Shown: piece after piece, positions 7,259 through 13,969 of the stretch | Position numbering within the stretch: position 1 is the first letter of the stretch | Layout of the letters: every line of letters begins with the position of its first letter | Assembly: GCA_947441895.1 (NCBI GenBank) | Contig: CANEUT010000004.1 | Span: 1-23,517, forward strand | From: Rickettsiales bacterium | Lineage (GTDB): Bacteria; Pseudomonadota; Alphaproteobacteria; Rickettsiales; UBA3002 | Length of the DNA: 23,517 nt | Direction: 5' to 3' | Made by a program: the position numbers and the translations under genes | The notes under the pieces: generated by a model | The model's input: only the letters and a program-made list of their open reading frames with translations | Database searches by the model: none | What the model was told of the DNA's origin: nothing

Positions 7259-8527
7259 ATGGCAAAAATGATGGTACGCAATAATGGTCCGCGTAAACCA
7301 AAGTCGGCCTTCAGCCGCACTTTGTTTGGTCGCTGGTGCCATAATTTCAGCAACCGCATTTTCTGCAAACGCAGCATCATCATTATTTCTGACCGCAAAA
7401 CCCAGCACTTACCATTCGCCGGTTGGGTGCAGTTCGCCGGCTTGGTGCTGGCGCTTGGTGTGGTGGGCTGGGCCAGCTATTCCAGTGGCTCCTACATGGC
7501 GGCGCAAAAAGTGCTCATCGAAAAAGATCGTAAATTAGCCAGCAGCACGCTTGAAAATCAGCGGGTTGAGGCTGAATTCAGCTTGCTTCGCCGCGACCTG
7601 ATGAAGCTGGCAGAAGATAGTAAAACTGGCAAATCGGCAGAATATGCCAAGGTGATTGCGGAACAATACGCACAGCCTGGCGTTGCTCCCTCATCGACCC
7701 CCACCAATACGGTGGCCGCCAACGACAATGATGCGTTTGAAAAATATAACGCCGTGTTCAAGCGCATTGAATATCTTGAGAACAAGGTGAAAGATTTGCA
7801 ATCAACGCATGACACAATGATCTCGGACATTCGCGCCACTACGGGCGGCAAAATTAAAGAGCTGGAAAAAGTCATTGCCAAAACAGGTATGGACGGAAAG
7901 CCACTGGAGCGCGCAGCAGAAGCCAAGCGTAACCAGGAAGAACAACGCCGCGAGAAATATGGCCGCATTGAAAATGGCGCATCGGATGTCGGTGGTGGGC
8001 AGGGTGGCCCCTTCATTCCTGCGTCCACCTCTTCTGCCCTGAAAGAAAAAGATGCAGAGCTTTATTTTAACCTACGTCAGCTGATGACCCTCAACGACAT
8101 TGTAGCGGCCATGCCGCTTGCCACTCCCATTGCCGGGGATCACCACCAAACGAGCGGTTTTGGCACCCGTGTTGATCCATTCCGTGGCTCGCTTGCTTTC
8201 CATAGCGGTGTTGATTTGTCGGGTGGTGATGGCGCAAAAATTATTGCCACCAACAATGGGCGCGTTGAATTTGCCGGCTGGAAAACCGCTTATGGCAATG
8301 TGATCGATATTCGACACGAATATGGCCTGAGCACACGTTATGCCCACTTGTCGCGGGTACTTGTTCAGCCTGACCAGATAGTAAAAAAAGGCCAGGTGAT
8401 TGGTATTCAGGGGTCCACCGGTCGCTCCACCGGTCACCACCTGCATTACGAAGTGCGTTATAACGGCAAGACCTTAAATCCAGCTAATTTCTTGAAAGCA
8501 GGTGAGGATGTTCGGTCGCTCGACTAA
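7259..8527 (+). CDS. Membrane-anchored M23 peptidoglycan endopeptidase paired with bactofilin
   Basis: This 422-residue protein has a basic cytoplasmic tail of about 53 residues, one membrane segment (about 54-76), a coiled-coil region (about 85-235) and a C-terminal LytM/M23 domain (about 290-415). Zinc ligands are visible: H315 and D319 in HSGVD, and H394 and H396 in HHLHYE. The domain is therefore likely active and should cut peptide cross-links in the periplasm. ATG 7259 has GGGAG 8 bases upstream. The gene overlaps the bactofilin start by 20 bases. M23 peptidases encoded next to bactofilins act in cell-shape control, for example LmdC with BacA in Hyphomonas and Csd1 with CcmA in Helicobacter. 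The long cytoplasmic tail is a plausible bactofilin-binding site, by inference. Confidence 0.92.
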   Translation: MAKMMVRNNGPRKPKSAFSRTLFGRWCHNFSNRIFCKRSIIIISDRKTQHLPFAGWVQFAGLVLALGVVGWASYSSGSYMAAQKVLIEKDRKLASSTLENQRVEAEFSLLRRDLMKLAEDSKTGKSAEYAKVIAEQYAQPGVAPSSTPTNTVAANDNDAFEKYNAVFKRIEYLENKVKDLQSTHDTMISDIRATTGGKIKELEKVIAKTGMDGKPLERAAEAKRNQEEQRREKYGRIENGASDVGGGQGGPFIPASTSSALKEKDAELYFNLRQLMTLNDIVAAMPLATPIAGDHHQTSGFGTRVDPFRGSLAFHSGVDLSGGDGAKIIATNNGRVEFAGWKTAYGNVIDIRHEYGLSTRYAHLSRVLVQPDQIVKKGQVIGIQGSTGRSTGHHLHYEVRYNGKTLNPANFLKAGEDVRSLD

Positions 8528-9014
8528 GGGCAGCAAAGCCTCGTCTTCGAATGGCAACAATCAGCGCCGCGGGCTTATTCCGTCGGTCGTTGCCTCGGGC
8601 ATGCATGTGCTGGGCAACATTGTGAGCGATGGCACGCTCGATATTGACGGCCATATTGACGGCAATGTGCGCGCCCGCCAAATTAGCATTCGTCCCAATG
8701 GTCATATTCGTGGCGATGTCACGGCCGATGTTGTTGATATTTATGGTACCGTAGAAGGCGTCATTAAGGCGCAGGCGGTGAATCTTTATGCCAGTGCCCA
8801 TGTGGTTGGCACCATTATGCACGAAGCCCTGACGATTGAAGATGGCGCGTTTGTGGATGGTAAATTCAAACGCACCGACCGCATCTTCGCTGATGATGAA
8901 AGCGCTGAAATGAAGCGTCTTGCGGCACCTGCTGATACGGGTTTCAACGATAATGATGAGCCGGTCAGCGAAGTTGAGATTAAGATTCTCGAGAATCTAC
9001 GGTTGATTCGATAA
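8508..9014 (+). CDS. Bactofilin (polymer-forming cytoskeletal protein)
   Basis: Bactofilins polymerise without nucleotide into filaments that position cell-wall enzymes. The 168-residue protein has a short disordered Ser/Asn-rich N-terminus (about 2-20), a beta-helical DUF583 core (about 28-120) with repeating G-x-hydrophobic turns (GTLDIDGHIDGNV, GHIRGDV, GTVEGVI), and an acidic C-terminal tail. ATG 8508 is preceded by AGGTGAGG; GTG 8502 is an alternative giving two more residues. It overlaps the end of the M23 peptidase gene by 20 bases, which suggests translational coupling and a shared role in shape or localised wall growth. Confidence 0.94.
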   Translation: MFGRSTKGSKASSSNGNNQRRGLIPSVVASGMHVLGNIVSDGTLDIDGHIDGNVRARQISIRPNGHIRGDVTADVVDIYGTVEGVIKAQAVNLYASAHVVGTIMHEALTIEDGAFVDGKFKRTDRIFADDESAEMKRLAAPADTGFNDNDEPVSEVEIKILENLRLIR

Positions 9015-9089
9015 TTAAAAAACACAGCAAACAAAAAACTACAAAGCTGCAGCAAAACCATGCTTTTGCGAAAGCTTTGGCAATGCATT

Positions 9090-9131
9090 CACTTCAAAGT
9101 ACACTGAGCGTAAGCGAGGGACTTTGAAGTG
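9090..9131. repeat. Perfect 11-bp inverted repeat between convergent genes
   Basis: cacttcaaagt (9090-9100) and actttgaagtg (9121-9131) are perfect inverted copies separated by 20 bases. The element touches the stop of msrA and lies 75 bp after the bactofilin stop. There is no T-run on either side, so it is not a classical terminator, though the hairpin could protect or end transcripts. It resembles a REP-type element. Confidence 0.65.
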
Positions 9132-9719
9132 CTAATCCTTCTTCCCCCAGGTTTTCTCTAAATAACCCGCGCGGCCACTGCCATATTTATACATGGTATA
9201 GTGGGTTTTATTTTTTTGATAATATTTCTGGTGATAATCTTCCGCCGCATAAAATGCTTTGGCAGGCAGAATTTTTACAGCAATGGGCGTGGGAGCGAAT
9301 TTTTTTGCCACCGCCGCTTTCGAAATTTCGGCTGTTTTTTGCTGCAGCTCATCCTGCACAAAAATAGCGGTCTGATAATGGGCGCCTTTGTCGGCAAACT
9401 GGCCTTCGGCGTCGGTCGGGTCAATATTTTCCCAATAAGTCTCCAGCAGTTTTTCATAAGCCACTTTGGATGGGTCATAAGTAATTTCAATCGCTTCCAC
9501 ATGCTGGGTGCGGCCGCTTGAGACTTGCTCATAGGTAGCGGTTTCTTTGCTGCCGCCCGTATAACCCACGGAAGTAGAAATGACACCGGCGGTATTATCG
9601 AACGATGGCTGCATGCACCAGAAGCATCCTCCAGCAAAAATGGCAGTTTGGGTTGTGGGTGTGGCGGCCATGGTGTGACTCCCAATGAAAAGCGATAGAA
9701 TGATTGCTGCAATATGCAT
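9132..9719 (-). CDS. msrA: Exported peptide methionine-(S)-sulfoxide reductase MsrA
   Basis: MsrA repairs oxidised methionine. The 195-residue form begins at ATG 9719, preceded by GGAGA at 7 bases. Its first 19 residues (MHIAAIILSLFIGSHTMAA) look like a cleavable signal peptide, so the enzyme should act in the periplasm. The catalytic motif GGCFWC supplies the nucleophilic Cys and an adjacent second Cys; there is no C-terminal Cys for recycling. HVEAIEI carries the conserved Glu, and YDP and AEDYHQKYY are family hallmarks. A longer reading frame to 9827 would overlap the 3' end of mgtE and remove the signal peptide from the N-terminus, so it is rejected. mgtE lies 50 bp upstream on the same strand; the two may be co-transcribed. 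Confidence 0.95.
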   Translation of the reverse strand: MHIAAIILSLFIGSHTMAATPTTQTAIFAGGCFWCMQPSFDNTAGVISTSVGYTGGSKETATYEQVSSGRTQHVEAIEITYDPSKVAYEKLLETYWENIDPTDAEGQFADKGAHYQTAIFVQDELQQKTAEISKAAVAKKFAPTPIAVKILPAKAFYAAEDYHQKYYQKNKTHYTMYKYGSGRAGYLEKTWGKKD

Positions 9720-9769
9720 AATGCGTCTCCTTAGCCCATCATTCGTAAAGATGCAGTAGAAGGTTACTT

Positions 9770-11182
9770 CTAGGTATGCAGCAAAATCAGCGTCGCCAAT
9801 CCAAGGAAGCTGAAGAAGCCCACGCAATCGGTAATAGTGGTAAGGAAAATGGCGGATGAAATGGCGGGGTCAAACCCGCGGCGAGTCATGAAGATGGGAA
9901 TGATGGAGCCCCAAAGCCCGGCCATAGTCATGGTGCCGGTGGCAGCAAGGAACATGACTAAAGAAAGAAAAATATCCGAGAAACGCAAGTAAACGCCCGC
10001 GCCCATAATGAGACCAAGCCCAGCGCCGTTGAGGCAGCCAATAATCATTTCTTTGCGGATGTAGGCGCCGCTATTGGTGGTGGTTAGCTGCTTGGTGGCA
10101 ATGGCACGCACCGCCACGGTAATGGTTTGTGTGCCGGTATTGCCGCCCATGGAAGCCACCATGGGCATGATAGTGGCCAGCGCCACAATTTGCTCAATCG
10201 TTCCTTCAAAAAAGCTAATGACAACGGCGGCCAGCATGGCGGTGATAAGATTCACAAACAGCCAGCCAAACCGCGCGCGCACGGTTTCAAAAATACTGGA
10301 TTGAAAATCTTGCCCGGTAACACCACCGGCGCGCAGGTAATCTTCTTCCTCTTCTTCTTGCATCACATCCACCACGTCATCAACGGTAATGGTGCCGACC
10401 AGCGTGCCGGTGGCATCGACTACCGGTGCTTCGACCAGGGCATATTTGCGGAAGAGATAGGCCACTTCTTCCTGATCGGTTTCGGTGGAAACGGCATAGA
10501 CGGTGGCATTGCAAATTTGGGTGAGGGGAACCTCGCGCTTGCTGGCCAGCATGGCACCCAGCAACACGCGACCGGTAGGCACAAAATGGGCATCCACCAT
10601 GTAAATAATATAGAACGATTCCGGCAGGCTGTCGGCGCCGCGCAGGAAGTCAATCGTGTCGCCCACCGTCCAAAAATCAGGCACAGCCACCAGCGTTTTG
10701 CGCATCAGGCGACCGGCCGATTCCTCGGGGTAGGTCAGCCCTTCTTCTACTTCTTCGCGAATATCTTGCGGCATGACGTCGAGCAGCTCCTGCTGCTCTT
10801 CCTCGCCCAAATCTTCCAGAATATGTACCGCGTCATCGGTCTCAAGCTCGGCCAGCATTTCGGCTGACTTGGCAGTGCCGAGGGCTTCAATTACGTCTTC
10901 TGCTGCATCTGGGGAAAGCTCGGCCAGCATGTCGGAATCGAACTCGGCGGCGATGGCTTCGGTCAGCCAGTGACGCTGGTCGGGCGTCAGTTGCTCGAAC
11001 AGTTCGGCCTGGTCGGGCGCGGGCAGGGGGTAAACAAGGGTGCGGGCGGTGGTTAAATCCTCGCGCTCAATAGCGGCAACAATTTCAGCAACAAATTCGG
11101 GGTTTAGTGAAAAGCCGGTATCGGGGTCAAGCGGGGCATAGTCGAGATCATCGAACTCGGGCGTGTTTTTTACATCGCTCAT
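9770..11182 (-). CDS. mgtE: Magnesium transporter MgtE
   Basis: MgtE is a dimeric, Mg2+-gated magnesium channel of the inner membrane. The 470-residue protein has the expected order: an acidic MgtE N domain (about 30-145), two CBS domains (about 150-275) and five membrane segments (about 305-470). The channel signature GGNTGTQ is at 346-352. D452 in TTITDCVGFF is in the position of the pore aspartate. The run of five Glu at about 276-280 lies in the plug-helix region that senses Mg2+. ATG 11182 is preceded by AGGGGGG at good spacing. A 22-bp palindrome lies in the leader. No M-box riboswitch was recognised. Confidence 0.96.
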   Translation of the reverse strand: MSDVKNTPEFDDLDYAPLDPDTGFSLNPEFVAEIVAAIEREDLTTARTLVYPLPAPDQAELFEQLTPDQRHWLTEAIAAEFDSDMLAELSPDAAEDVIEALGTAKSAEMLAELETDDAVHILEDLGEEEQQELLDVMPQDIREEVEEGLTYPEESAGRLMRKTLVAVPDFWTVGDTIDFLRGADSLPESFYIIYMVDAHFVPTGRVLLGAMLASKREVPLTQICNATVYAVSTETDQEEVAYLFRKYALVEAPVVDATGTLVGTITVDDVVDVMQEEEEEDYLRAGGVTGQDFQSSIFETVRARFGWLFVNLITAMLAAVVISFFEGTIEQIVALATIMPMVASMGGNTGTQTITVAVRAIATKQLTTTNSGAYIRKEMIIGCLNGAGLGLIMGAGVYLRFSDIFLSLVMFLAATGTMTMAGLWGSIIPIFMTRRGFDPAISSAIFLTTITDCVGFFSFLGLATLILLHT

Positions 11183-11209
11183 CGCACGCCCCCCTATTTA
11201 TTAGCGCCC

Positions 11210-11231
11210 GGAATTTTCTGCTGAAAATTCC
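11210..11231. promoter_or_regulatory. Perfect 9-bp palindrome upstream of mgtE
   Basis: ggaattttc (11210-11218) and gaaaattcc (11223-11231) pair perfectly around a tgct loop. It lies 28 bp upstream of the mgtE start. It could be an operator, an RNA hairpin in the leader, or the edge of the dispersed element that follows directly at 11232-11290. Confidence 0.5.
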
Positions 11232-11290
11232 ATGGCGCGTGCTTCGCAGCTCATGGCTGGCTCGGTCTGCTGACCTCGCCTATGTTACAC
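11232..11290 (+). repeat. Dispersed palindromic element, copy 1 (intergenic)
   Basis: gctcatggctggc (11249-11261) and ctgacct (11270-11276) are found again, reverse-complemented and with exactly the same 21-base offset, inside lipB (12133-12121 and 12112-12106). The stretch gcgcgtgcttcgcagctcat also resembles the reverse complement of the copy at 12403-12490. This copy lies between mgtE and tRNA-Leu, outside any gene. Boundaries are approximate. Confidence 0.6.
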
Positions 11291-11396
11291 AAATAAAGTC
11301 ATTTCTATGAGCCAAGTGCTAGGAGCTATTTGCGCGCAGGGAGTGCGTGTAGCAGCGCTACATAAACGACCGAGCACAAAAGCGACAACGCAATTG

Positions 11397-11410
11397 GCCA
11401 TAAAAATGGC
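11397..11410. other. Small hairpin downstream of tRNA-Leu
   Basis: gccat (11397-11401) and atggc (11406-11410) pair around aaaa. On the minus strand this lies about 20 bases beyond the tRNA 3' end. There is no clear T-run after it, so it may be a weak terminator or processing signal, or chance. Confidence 0.25.
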
Positions 11411-11430
11411 TTTATACAGAACTAGCTGGC

Positions 11431-11515
11431 TGGTGCGACCGAGAAGACTCGAACTTCCATGGGTCGCCCCGTTACCACCTCAAGGTAGTGTGTCTACCAA
11501 TTCCACCACGGTCGC
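11431..11515 (-). tRNA. tRNA-Leu (anticodon GAG)
   Basis: Read on the minus strand, the 85-base gene starts GCGACCG and ends CGGTCGC-ACCA, giving a perfect 7-bp acceptor stem, with the CCA encoded. The D-loop region GGTGGAATTGGTAGACAC is typical of leucine tRNAs. The anticodon loop TTGAGGT gives GAG, which reads CUU and CUC. A long variable arm (class II) follows, then the T-loop GTTCGAGTC. It stands alone between mgtE and lipB. Confidence 0.95.
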
Positions 11516-11538
11516 ACACCAGCCAAGCTAGGCTCGGC

Positions 11539-11567
11539 GGGATAGCAAATGTTTGGAGTTGGCGCAA
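11539..11567 (-). promoter_or_regulatory. Candidate promoter of tRNA-Leu
   Basis: On the minus strand TTGCGC (11567-11562) and TATCCC (11544-11539) are 17 bp apart, the normal spacing for the main sigma factor. The predicted transcription start lies about 17 bases before the tRNA. The -10 match is weak. Confidence 0.35.
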
Positions 11568-11661
11568 GCTTTCATTATCGTGATGCTTCTTCCTTTCAGG
11601 TTTCACAACGACTTTTCGACCTATCCTTGAATTGCACCGTAAATTGCGCCACAACCAGCCT

Positions 11662-12465
11662 ATGGAATGGGAAACAGCAACGCAGTTAGTGACTTACCCC
11701 GATGCGCTGGCGCGTATGGCAGATCGCGTGGGGCAGATTCAACGCGGCGAGGCCGGCGAGCTGGCATGGATGGTGGAGCACCCACCGCTTTACACCGCCG
11801 GCACCAGCACCAAAGCGGCTGATTTTTTAGGCGGCACGGGCTTTCCGGTGTATGAAACCGGCCGTGGGGGCCAATATACCTATCATGGGCCGGGGCAGCG
11901 TGTGGTGTATCTCATGCTCGATTTAAACAATCGAGGCCGTGATTTGCGCGCCTATGTGAAGCAGCTGGAGCAATGGATCATCCTCACCCTTGCCGAATTT
12001 GGTGTGGAAGCCTTCACGCGCGATGGCCGCATTGGTGTGTGGGTGGACACTGCGTGTCCGGCATCAGGAAATATAGCGCTTGGTGAGGCCGATACGGTGC
12101 CAGCAAGGTCAGGAGGCCTTGCCAGCCATGAGCCCGCACCGCGGCGCGCAGGGCTAGCCAGTATGGTGATGCCCGAAGCAACTAAAAACGGCGAAGCGAA
12201 AATTGCCGCCCTTGGCGTGCGCGTGCAAAAATGGGTGACCAGCCACGGCATCGCCATCAACGTGAATCCCGACCTGTCACATTATGCAGGCATTGTTCCC
12301 TGCGGCATCCGCGAATTTGGCGTCACCTCGCTGGCAGCGCTTGGGGTGAACGCCCGCATGGAAGAGGTGGATGCGGTATTACGCATACAGTTCAGCGACG
12401 TGTTTGGCGCGAGCCGGGCGAGCGAGTCATCAACCCGCGAAGCGGTGCGCAGTGATCGCCAGTAG
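11662..12465 (+). CDS. lipB: Octanoyl-ACP:protein N-octanoyltransferase LipB with two repeat-derived insertions
   Basis: LipB moves octanoate from acyl carrier protein to lipoyl-domain lysines, the first step of lipoate synthesis. ATG 11662 gives the usual N-terminus; no good ribosome binding site is visible, and a TTG at 11632 would add 10 residues. RGGQYTYHGPGQ (about 68-79), K180 in KIAALGVRV and the catalytic C214 in IVPCGI are intact, so activity is likely. Two features are abnormal. About 47 residues (131-177) are inserted between GVWVDT and the AKIAALG strand, where the family normally has a short loop. The last 18 or so residues (SRASESSTREAVRSDRQ) come from a second repeat insertion and end at a TAG inside it. 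The normal family end (about FSDVFG) is reached before this tail. Both insertions share motifs with each other and with an intergenic repeat. Confidence 0.92.
   Translation: MEWETATQLVTYPDALARMADRVGQIQRGEAGELAWMVEHPPLYTAGTSTKAADFLGGTGFPVYETGRGGQYTYHGPGQRVVYLMLDLNNRGRDLRAYVKQLEQWIILTLAEFGVEAFTRDGRIGVWVDTACPASGNIALGEADTVPARSGGLASHEPAPRRAGLASMVMPEATKNGEAKIAALGVRVQKWVTSHGIAINVNPDLSHYAGIVPCGIREFGVTSLAALGVNARMEEVDAVLRIQFSDVFGASRASESSTREAVRSDRQ
12050..12180 (-). repeat. Dispersed palindromic element, copy 2, in frame inside lipB
   Basis: This stretch encodes the 47-residue insert of LipB. Its outer ends ggcatca (12060-12066) and tgatgcc (12167-12173) are inverted repeats, and a gcaagg/ccttgc stem (12103-12108 and 12117-12122) is near the centre. 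It shares gccagccatgagc (12121-12133) and aggtcag (12106-12112) with copy 1 in reverse complement. It shares gcgcag (12146) and gccagta (12157) with copy 3, with the same 11-base offset. Boundaries are approximate. Confidence 0.6.
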
Positions 12466-12516
12466 GCGATTTCACGGAGCCAACAAAGATCTGGATGCGG
12501 TATTACGCACACAGTT
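12368..12516 (+). repeat. 25-bp direct repeat at the 3' end of lipB
   Basis: tggatgcggtattacgca plus seven further bases occurs at 12368-12392 and again at 12492-12516 with one mismatch (t/c). The offset of 124 bp is not a multiple of three. The first copy is in LipB (VDAVLRIQF); the second lies after the present stop and encodes LDAVLRTQF in another frame. Confidence 0.9.
12403..12490 (-). repeat. Dispersed palindromic element, copy 3, forming the LipB C-terminus
   Basis: Lies between the two arms of the 25-bp direct repeat. gcgcag (12447-12452) and gccagta (12458-12464) match copy 2 with identical spacing, and the reverse complement of 12410-12450 resembles copy 1 (GCTTCGC...GCTCG). It contains the hairpin atcgcc-agta-ggcgat (12455-12470), whose loop holds the TAG that ends LipB. 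Boundaries are approximate. Confidence 0.55.
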
Positions 12517-12535
12517 TGCCGCTGTTTTCAGCTAA
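12491..12535 (+). pseudogene. Detached second copy of the lipB 3' end
   Basis: The bases encode LDAVLRTQFAAVFS followed by TAA, a normal-looking LipB C-terminus. It lies 25 bp beyond the current stop and in a different frame, so it is not translated with lipB. It is the downstream product of the duplication or insertion marked by the 25-bp direct repeat. Confidence 0.6.
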
Positions 12536-12559
12536 ACTGTTGCACTGCATGGGTGATAT

Positions 12560-12588
12560 TTGTCATTACCCTTAAAACACGCTAGAAC
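12560..12588 (+). promoter_or_regulatory. Candidate promoter of the AST operon
   Basis: ttgtca (12560-12565) and tagaac (12583-12588) are separated by 17 bp, matching five and four bases of the sigma-70 consensus. They lie 28 bp upstream of the astC start with its AAGGAT ribosome binding site at 12604-12609. No repressor or activator site was recognised. Confidence 0.45.
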
Positions 12589-12615
12589 TGGAACACTATC
12601 ACGAAAGGATTTTTG

Positions 12616-13872
12616 ATGTCGCTTCCCCCTTCCACGCATAATATCGGCGCACTCAGCGCCGAGCTCGTCGCCAAAGGAAAAAAATATTACACGGCGAATT
12701 ACAAACCGCGTGAGATGATTCTGGACCATGCCAAGGGCTCGACTATCTGGGATATGGATGGGAATGACTATATCGATTTGGGGGCGGGTATTGCGGTGTG
12801 TTCGCTGGGCCACCAAGACCCTGATCTGCTGGCCGCGCTTGATGCGCAGTCGCGCAAAATCTGGCATACCAGCAATATTTTCTTTACCGAGCCGCCCATT
12901 CGACTCGCCGAAAAACTGATTGAGCTTTCCTGCTTTGCGCAGCGCGTCTATCTGTGCAATTCAGGGGCAGAAGCCAACGAAGCCGCCATTAAACTGGTGC
13001 GTAAATATGCGGCCGATAAGGGAAAACCCCCGGAACAGCGTAATATTATTACGTTCGCCGGGTCATTTCATGGCCGCACGTTAGCCACCGTTACCGCCAC
13101 GGCCCAGCCCAAATATCAGCAAGGGTTCGAGCCACTGCCCGGCGGGTTCCGCTATTGCCCCGCCTTTAATGATGAAGCCGCCATTGAAGCGATGGTCGAC
13201 GAAAATACCTGCGCGGTTTTTATCGAACCCGTGCAGGGCGAGGGCGGTGTCGTTCCTGCAAAACCCGGCTTTTTACAGCATGTGCGTGCCCTGTGTGATA
13301 AAGTGGGGGCGCTGCTGGTGATCGATGAAATTCAGGCCGGTATGGGCCGCACCGGCAGCTTATTCGCCCATTGCCAGGACGGTGTCATCCCCGATGTGGT
13401 GACGCTGGCCAAGGCGCTGGGCGGTGGCCTGCCCATTGGTGCCATGCTGGTGGGTGGCCGCGTGGCCGAAACGCTGCAATTTGGCAGCCATGGATCGACG
13501 TTTGGCGGCAATCCGGTCATGGCGGCGGTGGGGCTTGCGTCACTTACCAAGCTGGCGCGGCAAGATATTCTTGAGTCGGTCGGGGTGAAGGGTGAGGCGA
13601 TTCGTGCGCGCTTACATCATATCAACAAAACACTCGGCATATTTTCTGATATTCGCGGTCGCGGCATGATGATTGGGGCCGAACTGGTGCCCGCACATCA
13701 TGGAAAAGCCAACGACATTGCTGATTTTGCGCGCACGCACGGCGTGTTGATTCTGGTGGCGGGGCCAAATGTCATGCGCTTCTTACCACCGCTGACCATC
13801 AGCGACGCCGAGCTGGAAAAAGGCATGGTGCGGCTGGAAGCGGGGCTGGCAGCCTATTTGGGCAGAACATAA
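12616..13872 (+). CDS. astC: Succinylornithine/acetylornithine transaminase (AstC/ArgD family)
   Basis: This 418-residue class III PLP aminotransferase would convert N-succinylornithine and 2-oxoglutarate to N-succinylglutamate semialdehyde and glutamate. The PLP lysine is K266 in VVTLAKALGGG, and D237 in VIDEIQAGMGRTG holds the pyridine nitrogen. NSGAEANEAAIK (115-126) and FHGRT are family motifs. ATG 12616 follows AAGGAT at 6 bases; the preceding TTG is not needed. The sequence alone cannot separate AstC from biosynthetic ArgD, and one enzyme often does both. Its position as first gene of an AST operon supports the catabolic role. Confidence 0.9.
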   Translation: MSLPPSTHNIGALSAELVAKGKKYYTANYKPREMILDHAKGSTIWDMDGNDYIDLGAGIAVCSLGHQDPDLLAALDAQSRKIWHTSNIFFTEPPIRLAEKLIELSCFAQRVYLCNSGAEANEAAIKLVRKYAADKGKPPEQRNIITFAGSFHGRTLATVTATAQPKYQQGFEPLPGGFRYCPAFNDEAAIEAMVDENTCAVFIEPVQGEGGVVPAKPGFLQHVRALCDKVGALLVIDEIQAGMGRTGSLFAHCQDGVIPDVVTLAKALGGGLPIGAMLVGGRVAETLQFGSHGSTFGGNPVMAAVGLASLTKLARQDILESVGVKGEAIRARLHHINKTLGIFSDIRGRGMMIGAELVPAHHGKANDIADFARTHGVLILVAGPNVMRFLPPLTISDAELEKGMVRLEAGLAAYLGRT

Positions 13873-13878
13873 CGAATC

Positions 13879-13950
13879 GTCATCCTCGCGAACGCGGGGA
13901 TCTCAGGCAGAGTGCCTGTTACCTTAGATTTCCGCTTTTGCGGGAATGAC
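13879..13950. repeat. REP-like palindromic element with nested hairpin
   Basis: Outer arms gtcatcctcgcgaacgcggg... (13879-13903) and agatttccgcttttgcggga... (13926-13950) are imperfect inverted repeats. Between them caggca (13904-13909) and tgcctg (13913-13918) form a perfect 6-bp stem. The outer arms resemble the widespread gtcattcccgcgaaagcggg type of repeat. It lies between astC and the M20 gene, inside the presumed operon, and could lower expression of the downstream genes or stabilise the upstream mRNA. Confidence 0.8.
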
Positions 13951-13969
13951 AAAGAAAAAATGAGGGGAA

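Noticed and set aside
9600..9650. Loss of a catalytic Glu in MsrA because GCFWCMQ replaces the commoner GCFWxxE
   Set aside because: The Glu known to be catalytic lies in the HVEAIEI motif and is present.
9720..9827. Longer N-terminus for MsrA
   Set aside because: It would overlap the end of mgtE, hide the signal peptide and has no ribosome binding site; GGAGA lies before ATG 9719.
11183..11430. M-box or other magnesium riboswitch upstream of mgtE
   Set aside because: No conserved M-box core was recognised, only a simple palindrome and a dispersed repeat.
12613..12615. TTG just before the astC ATG as start
   Set aside because: ATG 12616 is better spaced from AAGGAT and matches normal start-codon preference.
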